Origin: CAZNYG01 sp964577205
GTDB taxonomy: Bacteria; Elusimicrobiota; Endomicrobiia; Endomicrobiales; CAIRNS01
Reading direction: 5' to 3'
Length of the DNA: 39,630 nt
NCBI GenBank assembly: GCA_964577205.1
Contig: CAZNYG010000008.1
Location: 1 to 39,630 of the forward strand
The notes under the pieces were generated by a model. That model worked only from the letters and a program-made list of their open reading frames with translations, had not been told where the DNA came from and did no database searches. Shown here piece by piece: positions 16,359 through 24,485 of the stretch (the stretch's first letter is position 1; every line of letters starts with the position of its first letter). A program made the position numbers and the translations under genes.

Positions 16359-16719
16359 TACCTCACTATTAGATCAAATGAAGTAAGAAACAGTATTCAA
16401 GCTGAATAATCAGTCATTATAGATAATTCAGCCAAATACAGACATGCGTAACCAATCTTACAAAATAAGCAAATCAATCTATAAAGACGAAATAAACCAA
16501 ATATTCCTTGACATCTAATTAACCGTGAGCTATAATATAGAAACGTAATTTGGACAGCAGTGATGATGTGCGTTATCTCTTAGCTGAATGAAAGCGACAC
16601 TCCAGCCGCCCTCCGGCGGCGTTACGCCCCCTGACCCTGCGACACTGACTACGCATCACGTCCAGCCGGCACGTTGAATACAAGTAAGTTCACTTAGTGG
16701 ACAAGCAGTGGAGGACGTA
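16359..16719 (+). other. Intergenic region with AT-rich block, promoter and structured leader
   Basis: No gene is visible in these 361 nt. 16359-16507 is markedly AT-rich. A promoter follows at 16508-16536. The predicted leader (about 16543-16719) contains a GC hairpin GCCGCCCTCCGGCGGC at about 16604-16619, a direct repeat GCGACACT (about 16592 and 16641) with a nearby CCAGCCG repeat, and a short hairpin GTTCACTTAGTGGAC just before the ribosome binding site. I do not recognise a known riboswitch. Confidence 0.6.
16508..16536 (+). promoter_or_regulatory. Perfect-consensus sigma-70 promoter of the PorV-like gene
   Basis: TTGACA at 16508-16513 and TATAAT at 16531-16536, spacing 17 bp, embedded in an AT-rich tract. 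Both hexamers are exact consensus, so this should be one of the strongest promoters in the window, fitting an abundant outer-membrane protein. Confidence 0.9.
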
Positions 16720-17853
16720 ATGACCTTTGTAAGTGCTCTTAAAAACATTCCCGGGGACAGAAGACCTCTCATTGTTCTCTTTTTATGCATGCTGAGCATA
16801 ACCGGAACCGCCCTCGCTGACGCAGGCAAGGCGGGATGGCCCATATTCCGCCGCGCGGAAGCGGCAAATACCCGTGGCCTTGCCTCGACCAGCCCCGGAT
16901 ACAGCAGCCTGATGGGACTGTTCTATAACCCGGCTGCCATCGCGGGCAAAAAAGAGAGGGAAGCGCTTATCATTTCCGAATCAGGGTTTATAGGCGATAA
17001 ACTCGGCGGTATCATGTACGGCCAGCCCCTTAAGAACGGGATGATCGCCGGCGGCCTTATCGGTTACGATGCCGGCCAGATCGAACTGAACTGGATGGAG
17101 AACGGTGAACTGAAGAGCGAGAACGCCTCGGCTCAGCGCGACCTTCTCGGGATCCTGTCCTGGGGCTATCAGCACAGCGACAAGCTGCAGCTGGGCGCGT
17201 CCTTCAAAGCGGCTACCAGCAACATCGCTGAACGCAGCTCGGCCCAGGCGTACGCCATGGATGCCGGCGTCGTCTATCAACCGGCATCCGGCTGTTTCGT
17301 TTCCGCCGCGTTCCAGAACTTCGGTTTGGCAACGAAGTTCATTGAGAAAGCCAACCCTCTGCCCATGACCGCTTACGTCGGTGGCGGTTACACGGCGAGC
17401 GTCAGGGATTACCACCTGTTGTCGGGCGCCGGCGTATCTTATAATATAGTGGATGAAAAAACCGTTCCGCAGGCAGGTTTCGAACTGCGTTACAGCATGA
17501 TCTCCCTGAACGTTGGATACAAGTTCAACACGCAGGAATCCATGCTGCATATGGGGCTTGGCGTCCGGTGGGATAACGTCGAGTTCGGGTACTCTTACGT
17601 GCCCGGGGTCTATCTCGATACCACTCATCGCATGAACATAAGCTATCGTTTCTCGACCGGCGGGAAAAAAGCAAATATCGAAGAAGTGAAAGCCGTTCCC
17701 GTCACAACCGTACGGAAAACGCAAGAGGTTAAGGAAGTAAATGAAGTCAAGGATGTTAAGGAAGTGAAGGAAGCTCCGAAGCCTGTCAAGAGATCGAAGC
17801 CTCTTCTGCGCCAGATCAAGGCGCCGCTGAGACTGAGCGAAGCTAACAGGTAA
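16720..17853 (+). CDS. PorV/UPF0164-like outer-membrane beta-barrel protein
   Basis: The protein has about 377 residues with a signal peptide (LIVLFLCMLSITGTALA). The family hallmark follows: a small loop region with AANTRGLAST and the NPA box GLFYNPAAIAG, then alternating strands such as MIAGGLIGYDAGQIELNW, LQLGASFKAATS and FVSAAFQNFGLATKF. PorV/UPF0164 barrels sit in the outer membrane and in some phyla serve secretion. After the last strand (MNISYRFST, about residue 310) comes a charged tail with five 9-nt repeats encoding EVKEVNEVKDVKEVK, so the barrel does not end at the C-terminus. ATG 16720 is chosen for GGAGG 5 nt upstream. It has a strong promoter and a strong terminator, so it is a single-gene unit. 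Confidence 0.78.
   Translation: MTFVSALKNIPGDRRPLIVLFLCMLSITGTALADAGKAGWPIFRRAEAANTRGLASTSPGYSSLMGLFYNPAAIAGKKEREALIISESGFIGDKLGGIMYGQPLKNGMIAGGLIGYDAGQIELNWMENGELKSENASAQRDLLGILSWGYQHSDKLQLGASFKAATSNIAERSSAQAYAMDAGVVYQPASGCFVSAAFQNFGLATKFIEKANPLPMTAYVGGGYTASVRDYHLLSGAGVSYNIVDEKTVPQAGFELRYSMISLNVGYKFNTQESMLHMGLGVRWDNVEFGYSYVPGVYLDTTHRMNISYRFSTGGKKANIEEVKAVPVTTVRKTQEVKEVNEVKDVKEVKEAPKPVKRSKPLLRQIKAPLRLSEANR
17725..17769 (+). repeat. Coding minisatellite, five 9-nt units (EVK type)
   Basis: Five units of the form GA(A/G/T)GTNAA(G/T) run in frame inside the PorV-like gene and encode Glu/Asp-Val-Lys/Asn triplets. Such tracts can gain or lose units by slippage without shifting the frame. Confidence 0.75.
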
Positions 17854-17912
17854 GAGGGGCATCTCCCCGCTTGCAATAGAATACTGCGGTCAGGCGAAGA
17901 CCGGAGAGAGCG

Positions 17913-17955
17913 AAAGATCCAGGCTGCCCATAGTCGGCAGCCTGGATCTTTTTGG
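17913..17955 (+). terminator. Strong rho-independent terminator of the PorV-like gene
   Basis: A perfect 16-bp stem (AAAGATCCAGGCTGCC with its complement, loop CATAGTC) at 17913-17951 ends in a T run. It follows the stop codon by 60 nt. Confidence 0.92.
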
Positions 17956-17992
17956 TTTGTTTACAATCGCCTGATACATTATCTGATTGGAC

Positions 17993-18024
17993 GTCAACAA
18001 CGCCGATAAATCGGCGGGCTACAA
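17993..18024. repeat. TTGTAGCCCGCCG...GTTGTTGAC repeat, copy 1 (reverse orientation)
   Basis: GTCAACAACGCCG, an ATAAAT centre and CGGCGGGCTACAA form a palindrome-centred unit. The reverse complement recurs at 24486-24517 between two tRNA genes with a diverged centre, so this is a dispersed repeat family. Confidence 0.75.
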
Positions 18025-18050
18025 TATCATTTATGTCCAAAAAGTTTCCA

Positions 18051-18123
18051 CCAGGCGCCGGCTTCAGCCGGCGCGTTTGCCGTGGCGCCCTCATCAACCA
18101 ATGAACTAATGAACTAATGAACG
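18051..18123. repeat. GGCTTCAGCC palindrome plus GAACTAAT phrase repeat
   Basis: CCAGGCGCCGGCTTCAGCCG followed by GCGCG (18051-18075) is one member of a family with a GGCTTCAGCC-type core. It is followed at about 18096-18123 by the tandem phrase AATGAACTAATGAACTAATG ending in GAACGCC. Both lie directly after the RND pump stop codon. Confidence 0.75.
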
Positions 18124-18132
18124 CCTTTGTCG

Positions 18133-21100
18133 TTATTCCGGGTCTTTATCGATCTCCCGGAGCTCCGGGCGGCGGGCCAGGCGGCGGGTCCACAGGCGGA
18201 ACGTATCCATGTACTCGAATATCGCCGGGATAACGACCAGCGTCAGGATCGTGGAACTGACCAGGCCGCCGATGATCGCGATGCCCATGCCCTGGCGGAA
18301 CTTTCCCGATTCCGACAGGCCCAGGGCGAGGGGAAGCATGCCCGCGATCAGCGCGAACGTCGTCATAAGGATCGGGCGCAGCCGGGTGATGCCTGCTTTG
18401 ATGATCGCTTCGTCATGGCTCATGCCTCTGCGCATCAGTTTCTGGATGTAGTCGACCAGAAGGATCGAGTTCTTGGTGACGATGCCGAGCAGCATTATGA
18501 ACCCGATCATCGAGAACATGTTGATGGACTCTCCCGACAGGAACAGCGCGACCAGCCCGCCGACGATGGCCAGCGGCAGCGCGATCATGATCGTGAACGG
18601 CAGGACGATCGACTCGTAAAGGCTGGCGAGCACCAGATAGATGAACACGATCGAAAGGGCCATCGCGATAAGCATGTTCTTGAAGAGGTCCACCATGTCT
18701 TCTGACGTTCCCAGGAACTCGTATTCCACTCCCTCAGGCAGTTTTTCCTTTTCGAGGATCTTCTGCGCGGCGTTCGTAATGTCGCCTATGGCACCTTTCG
18801 TGCCGAGGTTCCCCGCGATCATGACGTACCGTGCCCGGTTCCGCCGGAAGATCTTGGAGGGCCCGGTCGTCTCAACGGGCGCGGCGAAATTCATCAGTTT
18901 GACCAGTTGGTTGTTCACGTTGGGAACGTAAAGGCGGTCGAACTCCCGGCTCAGGTCCCGCTGGCTGTCGTTTAGCCGGACGCGGATGTTGTACTCGAGG
19001 CCGTTCTCCCGGAATTTAGCGGGGGTCATGCCTTCCACCATGCCGCGCAGTTCCATGCCGGCGGCTGTTGAAAGGACGCCGAACCGTTCCAGTTTCCCGG
19101 GGAGCATTTTGACTTGGAATTCAGGCTTCCCCGGACGGTAATTGGAATTGACGTCCACCAGGCCGGGGATCTGTTTGAGAAGGGGTACGATCCGGCCGGC
19201 GGTGGAAGCCAGTTCGTCCAGGTTCTCGCCCTTCAGCATAAGATTGAAAGGCTGCTCCCCGCCGCCCGCCATCGAGATATCGTTCACCTGGGGCCGGAGC
19301 GTTTCCGTGTACGGCGCCATGACATCGCGGATGTGTTCCTTAAGCCTGCCGGTGGTCATGGTACGTTGTTTTTCGGGCACCATCTTGATGAACAGCGACG
19401 CGACATTGCTTTCGCCGTTCGAATTGCCGACGGTGCTGAGAACCAGCTCAATGTCCTTTTCATTCCGGAGCATCTCTTCGACCATCTTGACGTGCCGGTC
19501 CATCTGGGGAAGTGACGTCCCGGGCGCGGCTTCCATGTCGAGTAGGAACTGGCCGAACTCGCTGTTGGGCATGAACGTCTTGGGTATGCCCGTCGTAAGC
19601 GCAAGGCTTCCAAAGAAAATTGCCACGGAAAGGACAAGGGTCGGTATCTTGTGACTCAGCACCACCTTCATGATCAGCTCGTACGAATGTTCGATCAGCG
19701 CATAGAACTTATTGAACGCGGCTGCCGGAGCGTGTATAAGAGTGGCGATGCGGCCCGGGCGTTGTTCTTTGACATTGGTTATCAAATAAGCGGAAAGCAT
19801 CGGCGCGGTCGTCATCGCGTCGAACAGGGATATGATCATCGCGAATACGACGGTGAACCCGAATTCCTTGAAGAACTGGCCCACCATCCCCTGCAGGAAT
19901 CCCACGGGGAGGAATACGGCGATCACGGTCATTGTCGTGGCGATGACCGCGAGCGTCACTTCTCTGGTCCCTTCCCGGGCGGCGGTCATGGGGTCCTTGC
20001 CCATCTCCATGTGGCGGAATATGTTCTCGCGAACGACGATGGCGTCGTCTATCAGAAGGCCGACAGCCAGCGAGAGGGCCATCAGCGTCAGCATGTTGAT
20101 CGAAAATCCCGACAGCCCCATGAAAATGAAAGCGCCGATAAGGCTGTTCGGAAGGGCGATCACGGTGATGAACGTTGACCTGACGTTCCCGAGGAAAAGG
20201 TACACGACGATGATGGCAAGCAGTATCCCTTCGAAGATCGTGATCCGCACGTCCTTTATGTTGTCGCGGATGGGTTTCGCCTCGTCGCGCACCATGGCCA
20301 GCGCGGGCGCGCCCGGAGAAATTTTCAGCGTCGTGTTCAGTTTGGCGATGCGTTTCTGGAGCGCGTCGGAAATGGCTACGGAGTTGGCGCCTGACTGTTT
20401 GAACACGCTGATGATCAGGGATGATTTCCCGTTCATGTAGCCGCGGGTCTTTTCCTCTTCGGTGGAGTCCCTGACTTCTCCCACGCGGTCCACCGTCACG
20501 GGAACGTCGCTCCCGAAAAAGCTGACGATGACGTTTTTGATCTGCTGCACGGAACGGAACTCGCCGAGGCTTCGGAACGCGAGCTCCCGGCTCCCCAGGG
20601 TCACCTTGCCGACGGGGACGTTCTGGCTGTTCGCGCCGATCCGGTTGGAGACCAGCGTTACGCTCGTCTCGTAATCTTTCAGCTTGTTTATGTCGAGATC
20701 GACGTGTATCTCGCGCTTGGTGCCGCCGATGATCTCGACGCTCGAAACGCTGGGGACCTGCTCCAGATTGTTGCGGATGATGTTGTCCGCGAGGTCGTAC
20801 ATCTGTGTTGATGAGAGTTTACCGGTAAGGCTTATCATCATGACCGGACGGTCCGCCGGATCGAACCGCTTGACGATCGGTTCCTCGATATCGTCGGGCA
20901 AACGGTCGCGGACCTGCGATATCTTGTCTTTGACCTGCTGCTCCGCGTACTTGGGGTCCGTCTCAAGGGTGAACTCGCCCCAGACGATGGAAATGCCGTC
21001 CTGGCTGATCGAGGTGACGTTCTTCAGGCCGGAGATGGAACTGATCTGTTCTTCCAGTATCTTGGAGACCAGCGTTTCCATCTCGTTCGGGCCGGCGCCG

Positions 21101-21255
21101 GGATACACCGTGGTCACCGCCACGAAGGGGAAATTGACGTCGGGGAACATGTCGATGGGCATGCGTTTCATGAAGATGAGCCCGACGATAAGCATGACGA
21201 CGACGAGGGCCGTGATGAAGGTCGGCCGCTTGATGGAGATATCAGCGATATTCAT
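18133..21255 (-). CDS. RND-family multidrug efflux pump (AcrB/HAE1 type)
   Basis: This 1040-aa inner-membrane proton antiporter exports drugs or amphiphiles through a TolC-type channel. The N-terminus MNIADISIKRPTFITALVVV is the typical first helix. Two duplicated halves each have a periplasmic loop of about 300 residues and six-helix bundles. The proton-relay Asp pair is present in LAVGLLIDDAIVVREN and the partner Lys in MLLGIVTKNSILLVDYIQK. The start has GGAGG upstream on the minus strand. It is the last gene of tetR-tolC-RND. The expected membrane-fusion adaptor is missing: only 126 nt separate this gene from tolC, and they contain a repeat palindrome. The substrate is unknown. Confidence 0.93.
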   Translation of the reverse strand: MNIADISIKRPTFITALVVVMLIVGLIFMKRMPIDMFPDVNFPFVAVTTVYPGAGPNEMETLVSKILEEQISSISGLKNVTSISQDGISIVWGEFTLETDPKYAEQQVKDKISQVRDRLPDDIEEPIVKRFDPADRPVMMISLTGKLSSTQMYDLADNIIRNNLEQVPSVSSVEIIGGTKREIHVDLDINKLKDYETSVTLVSNRIGANSQNVPVGKVTLGSRELAFRSLGEFRSVQQIKNVIVSFFGSDVPVTVDRVGEVRDSTEEEKTRGYMNGKSSLIISVFKQSGANSVAISDALQKRIAKLNTTLKISPGAPALAMVRDEAKPIRDNIKDVRITIFEGILLAIIVVYLFLGNVRSTFITVIALPNSLIGAFIFMGLSGFSINMLTLMALSLAVGLLIDDAIVVRENIFRHMEMGKDPMTAAREGTREVTLAVIATTMTVIAVFLPVGFLQGMVGQFFKEFGFTVVFAMIISLFDAMTTAPMLSAYLITNVKEQRPGRIATLIHAPAAAFNKFYALIEHSYELIMKVVLSHKIPTLVLSVAIFFGSLALTTGIPKTFMPNSEFGQFLLDMEAAPGTSLPQMDRHVKMVEEMLRNEKDIELVLSTVGNSNGESNVASLFIKMVPEKQRTMTTGRLKEHIRDVMAPYTETLRPQVNDISMAGGGEQPFNLMLKGENLDELASTAGRIVPLLKQIPGLVDVNSNYRPGKPEFQVKMLPGKLERFGVLSTAAGMELRGMVEGMTPAKFRENGLEYNIRVRLNDSQRDLSREFDRLYVPNVNNQLVKLMNFAAPVETTGPSKIFRRNRARYVMIAGNLGTKGAIGDITNAAQKILEKEKLPEGVEYEFLGTSEDMVDLFKNMLIAMALSIVFIYLVLASLYESIVLPFTIMIALPLAIVGGLVALFLSGESINMFSMIGFIMLLGIVTKNSILLVDYIQKLMRRGMSHDEAIIKAGITRLRPILMTTFALIAGMLPLALGLSESGKFRQGMGIAIIGGLVSSTILTLVVIPAIFEYMDTFRLWTRRLARRPELREIDKDPE

Positions 21256-21321
21256 GGTACGATGCCTCCGGTGAAACTATTGGAATGGTATAGAGAGCCC
21301 GTATGACGACCGCGTTGTCGC

Positions 21322-21375
21322 GTAGGGGCGGCTTCAGCCGCCGCCTGCCGCTTCTCGAGAACACAAGAACGCCTT
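21322..21375. repeat. GGCTTCAGCC palindrome and AACGCC phrase between tolC and the RND gene
   Basis: GTAGGGGCGGCTTCAGCCGC at 21322-21341, continuing into CGCCTGCCG, is followed by TCGAGAACACAAGAACGCC. The same two elements, palindrome then GAACGCC phrase, follow the RND stop codon. This is where the adaptor gene would be expected. Confidence 0.75.
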
Positions 21376-21381
21376 TTGCAG

Positions 21382-22863
21382 TTATTGCTCCTCAAACGGC
21401 GTATCGTCTTCGAACGGCAGCGCGTTGAACATGTCCGCCTGTGCTATCGTCGAAAGCTCTTCGAACACAAGGCGGTAGACGTTCAGCGTGGCGTCGTCGA
21501 GGTCATTTTCCGCGTTCAGCACGTTGAACGTTGTCGTGCGGCCTCGTTTCAGCAGGGACTGCTCATTGCTCACGCGCTGTTCCTGCACCGTCTTGATCTG
21601 CTGCGCGAGTGACAGGCGCGTCTTGACGTTTTGCCAGGTCCGCTGCAGCTGGTCCCAGTCGTTCTTCGACGCCAGCTCCGCTTTGATGCTCGATTCGCGC
21701 GAAGCCTCGAAGTCCTGCTTATATCCCTGCCTGATGGTCATCAGCGTTTTGTAATCGAGCGGCACGATCAGGGCAAGCCCGACCGTATAGGACGGTTTCA
21801 CGGTATCCCGCACCTGCTTCCACGCGTCGGCATTGCTCAATCCCAGCCCGTAGAGGGAATACTGGCCGAAAACGCTGAGTTCGGGCATCGAACGGTATTT
21901 CGTTTCCCGGTCCGCGTAGCGGCTGCTTTTGTAGAGCGCCCGCGTTGCCAGCACATCCGCCCGGTCGCCCGTTTTCCGCAGGACGGCCACGTTCTCGAAC
22001 GAGGAGGCCCTGTCGGATATCCTTTCAAGGGTATAATCGACGGTGGTACAGGAGGCCCCCAGCAATTCGTTGAAATCGCGGCAGACGTTCTTCTCGTCTT
22101 CCTTCGACTGCTGAAGGTTCAGTTCGCGGAGCCGGTAGCCCGCCTGCGCCTGCAGCAGGTCGCTCTTGTCCGAGAGGTCCCGTTTGAAACGGCTCTCGTT
22201 CCACCGGAGAAGCTCGCCGGTCCTTTCCAGCGACGCCGCGCGGAAGGCGACTACTTCTCTCGAGAGCGAGAGGCTCCAATACGCTATTTTCGCTTTCATG
22301 AGCGTCTGCTGCCTGGCCAGCAGCTGCATATACTGCTGGGCAAGACTGGCCGATCTCGTTTTCTGTATGCCCGATCGGGTCAGTCCCGACCGGAAATCGC
22401 GCAAAAGAGACTGTTCCGCCCGGACAACGGGTTTCATATCGTATCCCGTGAACGACGACAGGGACGTGCCTCCGAAACTCAGCGGTTCCGCGAGGGAAAA
22501 AGCCGCGATGTTGTTGGTGTATCCGGCGCTGACCGTGGTGCCGAACATGAACTTTTTGTTCAGGTTGACGCTGAGGGCGTTGGCCCTCATGTGCTCGGCC
22601 TGTAGTGTCGATCCGAAGCCTGATCCGCCGCGGTCGTCGGTATAGCTGTAATTGCCCGTCACATAGGGCGAATATACCATGTCCAGTTCGAGGATCTTCT
22701 TCCGGCTGGCCTCGACGCTGAGATCGGCGGAACGGACGGCCGGGTTGTCCCGCTCGACCAGCTCGAGGTATCGTTCGGCCGTCAGGGCCTCGGCGGTGTA
22801 TGCCAGTGACGGAAAAGACGCTGCCAGTAACGCGATGATACATAATCGAAGAGGGGATCTCAT
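21382..22863 (-). CDS. TolC-family outer-membrane efflux channel
   Basis: This 493-aa protein is the outer-membrane exit duct for the pump. It has a signal peptide (LCIIALLAASFPSLAYTAEA), then LTAERYLELVERDNPAVRSA, the usual first helix of the family. Long amphipathic helices follow, with short beta segments (VTGNYSYTDD, MFGTTVSAGY and later MPELSVFGQYSLYG) for the barrel. The internal duplication of the OEP fold is visible as two helical blocks. Its ATG overlaps the tetR TGA (ATGA), so the two are translationally coupled. The last residues after DMFNALPFEDD are acidic. Confidence 0.9.
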   Translation of the reverse strand: MRSPLRLCIIALLAASFPSLAYTAEALTAERYLELVERDNPAVRSADLSVEASRKKILELDMVYSPYVTGNYSYTDDRGGSGFGSTLQAEHMRANALSVNLNKKFMFGTTVSAGYTNNIAAFSLAEPLSFGGTSLSSFTGYDMKPVVRAEQSLLRDFRSGLTRSGIQKTRSASLAQQYMQLLARQQTLMKAKIAYWSLSLSREVVAFRAASLERTGELLRWNESRFKRDLSDKSDLLQAQAGYRLRELNLQQSKEDEKNVCRDFNELLGASCTTVDYTLERISDRASSFENVAVLRKTGDRADVLATRALYKSSRYADRETKYRSMPELSVFGQYSLYGLGLSNADAWKQVRDTVKPSYTVGLALIVPLDYKTLMTIRQGYKQDFEASRESSIKAELASKNDWDQLQRTWQNVKTRLSLAQQIKTVQEQRVSNEQSLLKRGRTTTFNVLNAENDLDDATLNVYRLVFEELSTIAQADMFNALPFEDDTPFEEQ

Positions 22864-23507
22864 GCTTTGCTCCTGTTCACCATTATGCCGTTCAGCAGAA
22901 GGTCGATATTGCTTTCCTGACGTTCTTCAATAAATTTATCTTCATCTTCAACCGCGAATCCTAGCATACTCTCGGTGATGGGTTTTGTCGCGAAATAGAT
23001 CATATTCACGCCGATGATGCTTACCATGATCTGTTTCGCGTTCACCTTTCTGAAAACACCTTTTTTCACGTTGTCTTCAATAAACTGTATCAGGCTTTCA
23101 GGGCCCTTGTGGCAGCATCCCTTTTTATGCCACTGCTCATGCACATCGTCGATGGCCGTTTTCAATTCCTGTGGATCGTTGGCCAGCGCCTGCAGCATGA
23201 TACGGGTAAAATTCTGGTTGCGGGAATACACCTGAAAATGTGCCCTGACGATCTCCCTGATGAACGTGGCCGGATCGATCTTCTTTCCCATCAGAGGCAT
23301 GATCTCGGTTTCCATCCAGGAATGGATACGCTCGAAAACATGCATGAGAGCGGCTTTAAAAAGATTTTCGCGAGAAGTATAGAAATAGTAGAGCATCGCC
23401 TTGTTGATACTGGCGCGCGCCGCGATCTCTTCCATGCGGGCGCCATACTTCCCTTTTTCAGCAAAGACCTCGATCGCGGCGTTCAAAATTTTTTCTTTGC
23501 TTTCCAT
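22860..23507 (-). CDS. TetR-family repressor of the efflux operon
   Basis: This 215-aa DNA-binding repressor has its helix-turn-helix at residues 4-48: KEKILNAAIEVFAEKGKYGA, then MEEIAARASINKAMLYYFYT followed by SRENLF. The C-terminal ligand-binding part includes a Cys pair (KKGCCHKG) and is not assignable to a ligand. ATG 23507 is preferred over GTG 23528 because GGAGG lies 6-7 nt upstream. It is the first gene of tetR-tolC-RND. A 9-bp inverted repeat directly after the promoter is a good operator, so autorepression is expected, relieved by a pump substrate. Confidence 0.9.
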   Translation of the reverse strand: MESKEKILNAAIEVFAEKGKYGARMEEIAARASINKAMLYYFYTSRENLFKAALMHVFERIHSWMETEIMPLMGKKIDPATFIREIVRAHFQVYSRNQNFTRIMLQALANDPQELKTAIDDVHEQWHKKGCCHKGPESLIQFIEDNVKKGVFRKVNAKQIMVSIIGVNMIYFATKPITESMLGFAVEDEDKFIEERQESNIDLLLNGIMVNRSKA

Positions 23508-23613
23508 AACAACCCTCCACTTTAACACTTTGTCCCATTCGCGGGCATTTCCTAACTATGGTATACCCGCGATTATTGCGAGATCGTCTATAAAGGGCAA
23601 TCGGTTTGTTTTT

Positions 23614-23706
23614 CCTCGCCCCGCAAGGGAGAGGGCAGGGTGAGGGGAGATCGTTCTGTCGATAATTTAGTAGCGGCAGGCGCCGGCTTTAGCCGGTGCT
23701 TTACGT
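23614..23706. repeat. Two dispersed palindromic repeats upstream of tetR
   Basis: CCTCGCCCCGCAAGGGAGAG then GGCAGGGTGAGGGG (23614-23650) belongs to the CTCCCT/GGGAGAGGGC...GTGAGGG family also found at 33287 and 37700. GCAGGCGCCGGCTTTAGCCG (about 23677) belongs to the GGCTTCAGCC family. Both would lie in the tetR mRNA leader. Confidence 0.75.
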
Positions 23707-23745
23707 ACTCGCCGGCAGGAATTTTCTGCCCCCTCGTTAACAGAA

Positions 23746-23769
23746 TGGTTTAACCAAAGAGTTAAACCA
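23746..23769. promoter_or_regulatory. Probable TetR operator: 9-bp inverted repeat
   Basis: TGGTTTAAC at 23746-23754, spacer CAAAGA, then GTTAAACCA at 23761-23769 form a perfect 24-bp palindrome. It lies just downstream of the predicted tetR transcription start, a classic roadblock position for an autorepressor. AT-rich TTAATTAA follows at 23775. Confidence 0.75.
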
Positions 23770-23782
23770 AACCGTTAATTAA

Positions 23783-23812
23783 ACTATGTCACAATGTCCC
23801 GCTTATTGTCAA
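23783..23812 (-). promoter_or_regulatory. Minus-strand promoter of tetR-tolC-RND
   Basis: On the minus strand, TTGACA (23812-23807) and CATAGT (23788-23783) are spaced by 18 bp. The operator palindrome lies immediately downstream. The divergent CBS-gene promoter starts 36 bp away, so the repressor could affect both. Confidence 0.65.
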
Positions 23813-23847
23813 TTCATAAGTCCCCTGTCCGTCAGGAAACTTGTGTA

Positions 23848-23876
23848 TTGACGGCGCTCTATTATCGTTATATAAT
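23848..23876 (+). promoter_or_regulatory. Sigma-70 promoter of the CBS-domain gene
   Basis: TTGACG at 23848-23853 and TATAAT at 23871-23876, 17 bp spacing. The leader to ATG 23935 is about 52 nt. Confidence 0.85.
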
Positions 23877-23934
23877 GGCATTACATCCTTCATACATGCA
23901 TGGTCTCAGTCCAGCCGGGGGACAGGAGGGCATT

Positions 23935-24327
23935 ATGCTCAAGGCCAGAGATGTGATGACAAGGGAAGTGCTGACGATCGGGCCGGACGCGACTCTTCGG
24001 GAAGCGGCCGACCTGCTGGTTAACAACCGCATCAGCGGCGTGCCGGTATGCGACGACGGCCGCCATGTGCTCGGCATGATCACCGAAAAGGACATGCTGA
24101 ACCTGATCTTCAGCGGGAACTTTGAACAGACGCGGGTAAGCGAGGCGATGAGCACAAAAGTCATCAGCTTCCCGCCGGATGCGGACATCGACTCCGTCAG
24201 CCTTTCCATCGGGGAGAAACACATCCGCCGGGTCCCGATCATTGAGAAGGGGAAACTGGTCGGCATCATCAGCCGGAGGAGCATCCTGCGCATCGTCCTG
24301 GACATGCCCGAGAAGCTGCAGGTTTGA
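23935..24327 (+). CDS. Stand-alone CBS-pair protein
   Basis: This 130-aa protein consists of two CBS motifs and nothing else. The first, LKARDVMTREVLTIGPDATL to GVPVCDDGRHVLGMITEKDM, covers 2-65. The second, RVSEAMSTKVISFPPDADI to RRVPIIEKGKLVGIISRRSI, covers 70-125. CBS pairs bind adenosyl ligands such as AMP or ATP and regulate partner proteins; no partner is encoded next to it. The start ATG has AGGAGG 5 nt upstream, which rules out longer in-frame starts. It has its own promoter and is followed by a tRNA promoter that begins within its stop codon. Confidence 0.92.
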   Translation: MLKARDVMTREVLTIGPDATLREAADLLVNNRISGVPVCDDGRHVLGMITEKDMLNLIFSGNFEQTRVSEAMSTKVISFPPDADIDSVSLSIGEKHIRRVPIIEKGKLVGIISRRSILRIVLDMPEKLQV

Positions 24328-24352
24328 CTAACCTGCCCGTCTGTGGTATAAT
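24324..24352 (+). promoter_or_regulatory. tRNA promoter
   Basis: TTGACT at 24324-24329 and TATAAT at 24347-24352 have 17 bp spacing, and tRNA-Arg begins 10 nt after the -10 box. The spacing to the tRNA 5' end fits transcription starting very close to the mature end. The -35 overlaps the CBS gene stop. Confidence 0.88.
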
Positions 24353-24361
24353 AACGCTGTT

Positions 24362-24435
24362 GTCCCCGTAGCTCAACCGGATAGAGCATCTGCCTTCTAA
24401 GCAGAGGGTTGCGTGTTCGACTCACGCCGGGGACG
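24362..24435 (+). tRNA. tRNA-Arg (anticodon TCT)
   Basis: A 74-nt cloverleaf: acceptor GTCCCCG/CGGGGAC, D stem GCTC/GAGC, anticodon stem TCTGC/GCAGA with loop CTTCTAA (TCT), T stem GCGTG/CACGC with loop TTCGACT, discriminator G. No encoded CCA. Confidence 0.97.
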
Positions 24436-24485
24436 CGTGAGTCTTTAACACAAAGAATTCGTTCATTGATACAATAATGAGTGCC

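Noticed and set aside
16543..16719. Possible cyclic di-GMP or cobalamin riboswitch before the PorV-like gene
   Set aside because: None of the conserved cores of those classes is present; only unspecific hairpins are seen.
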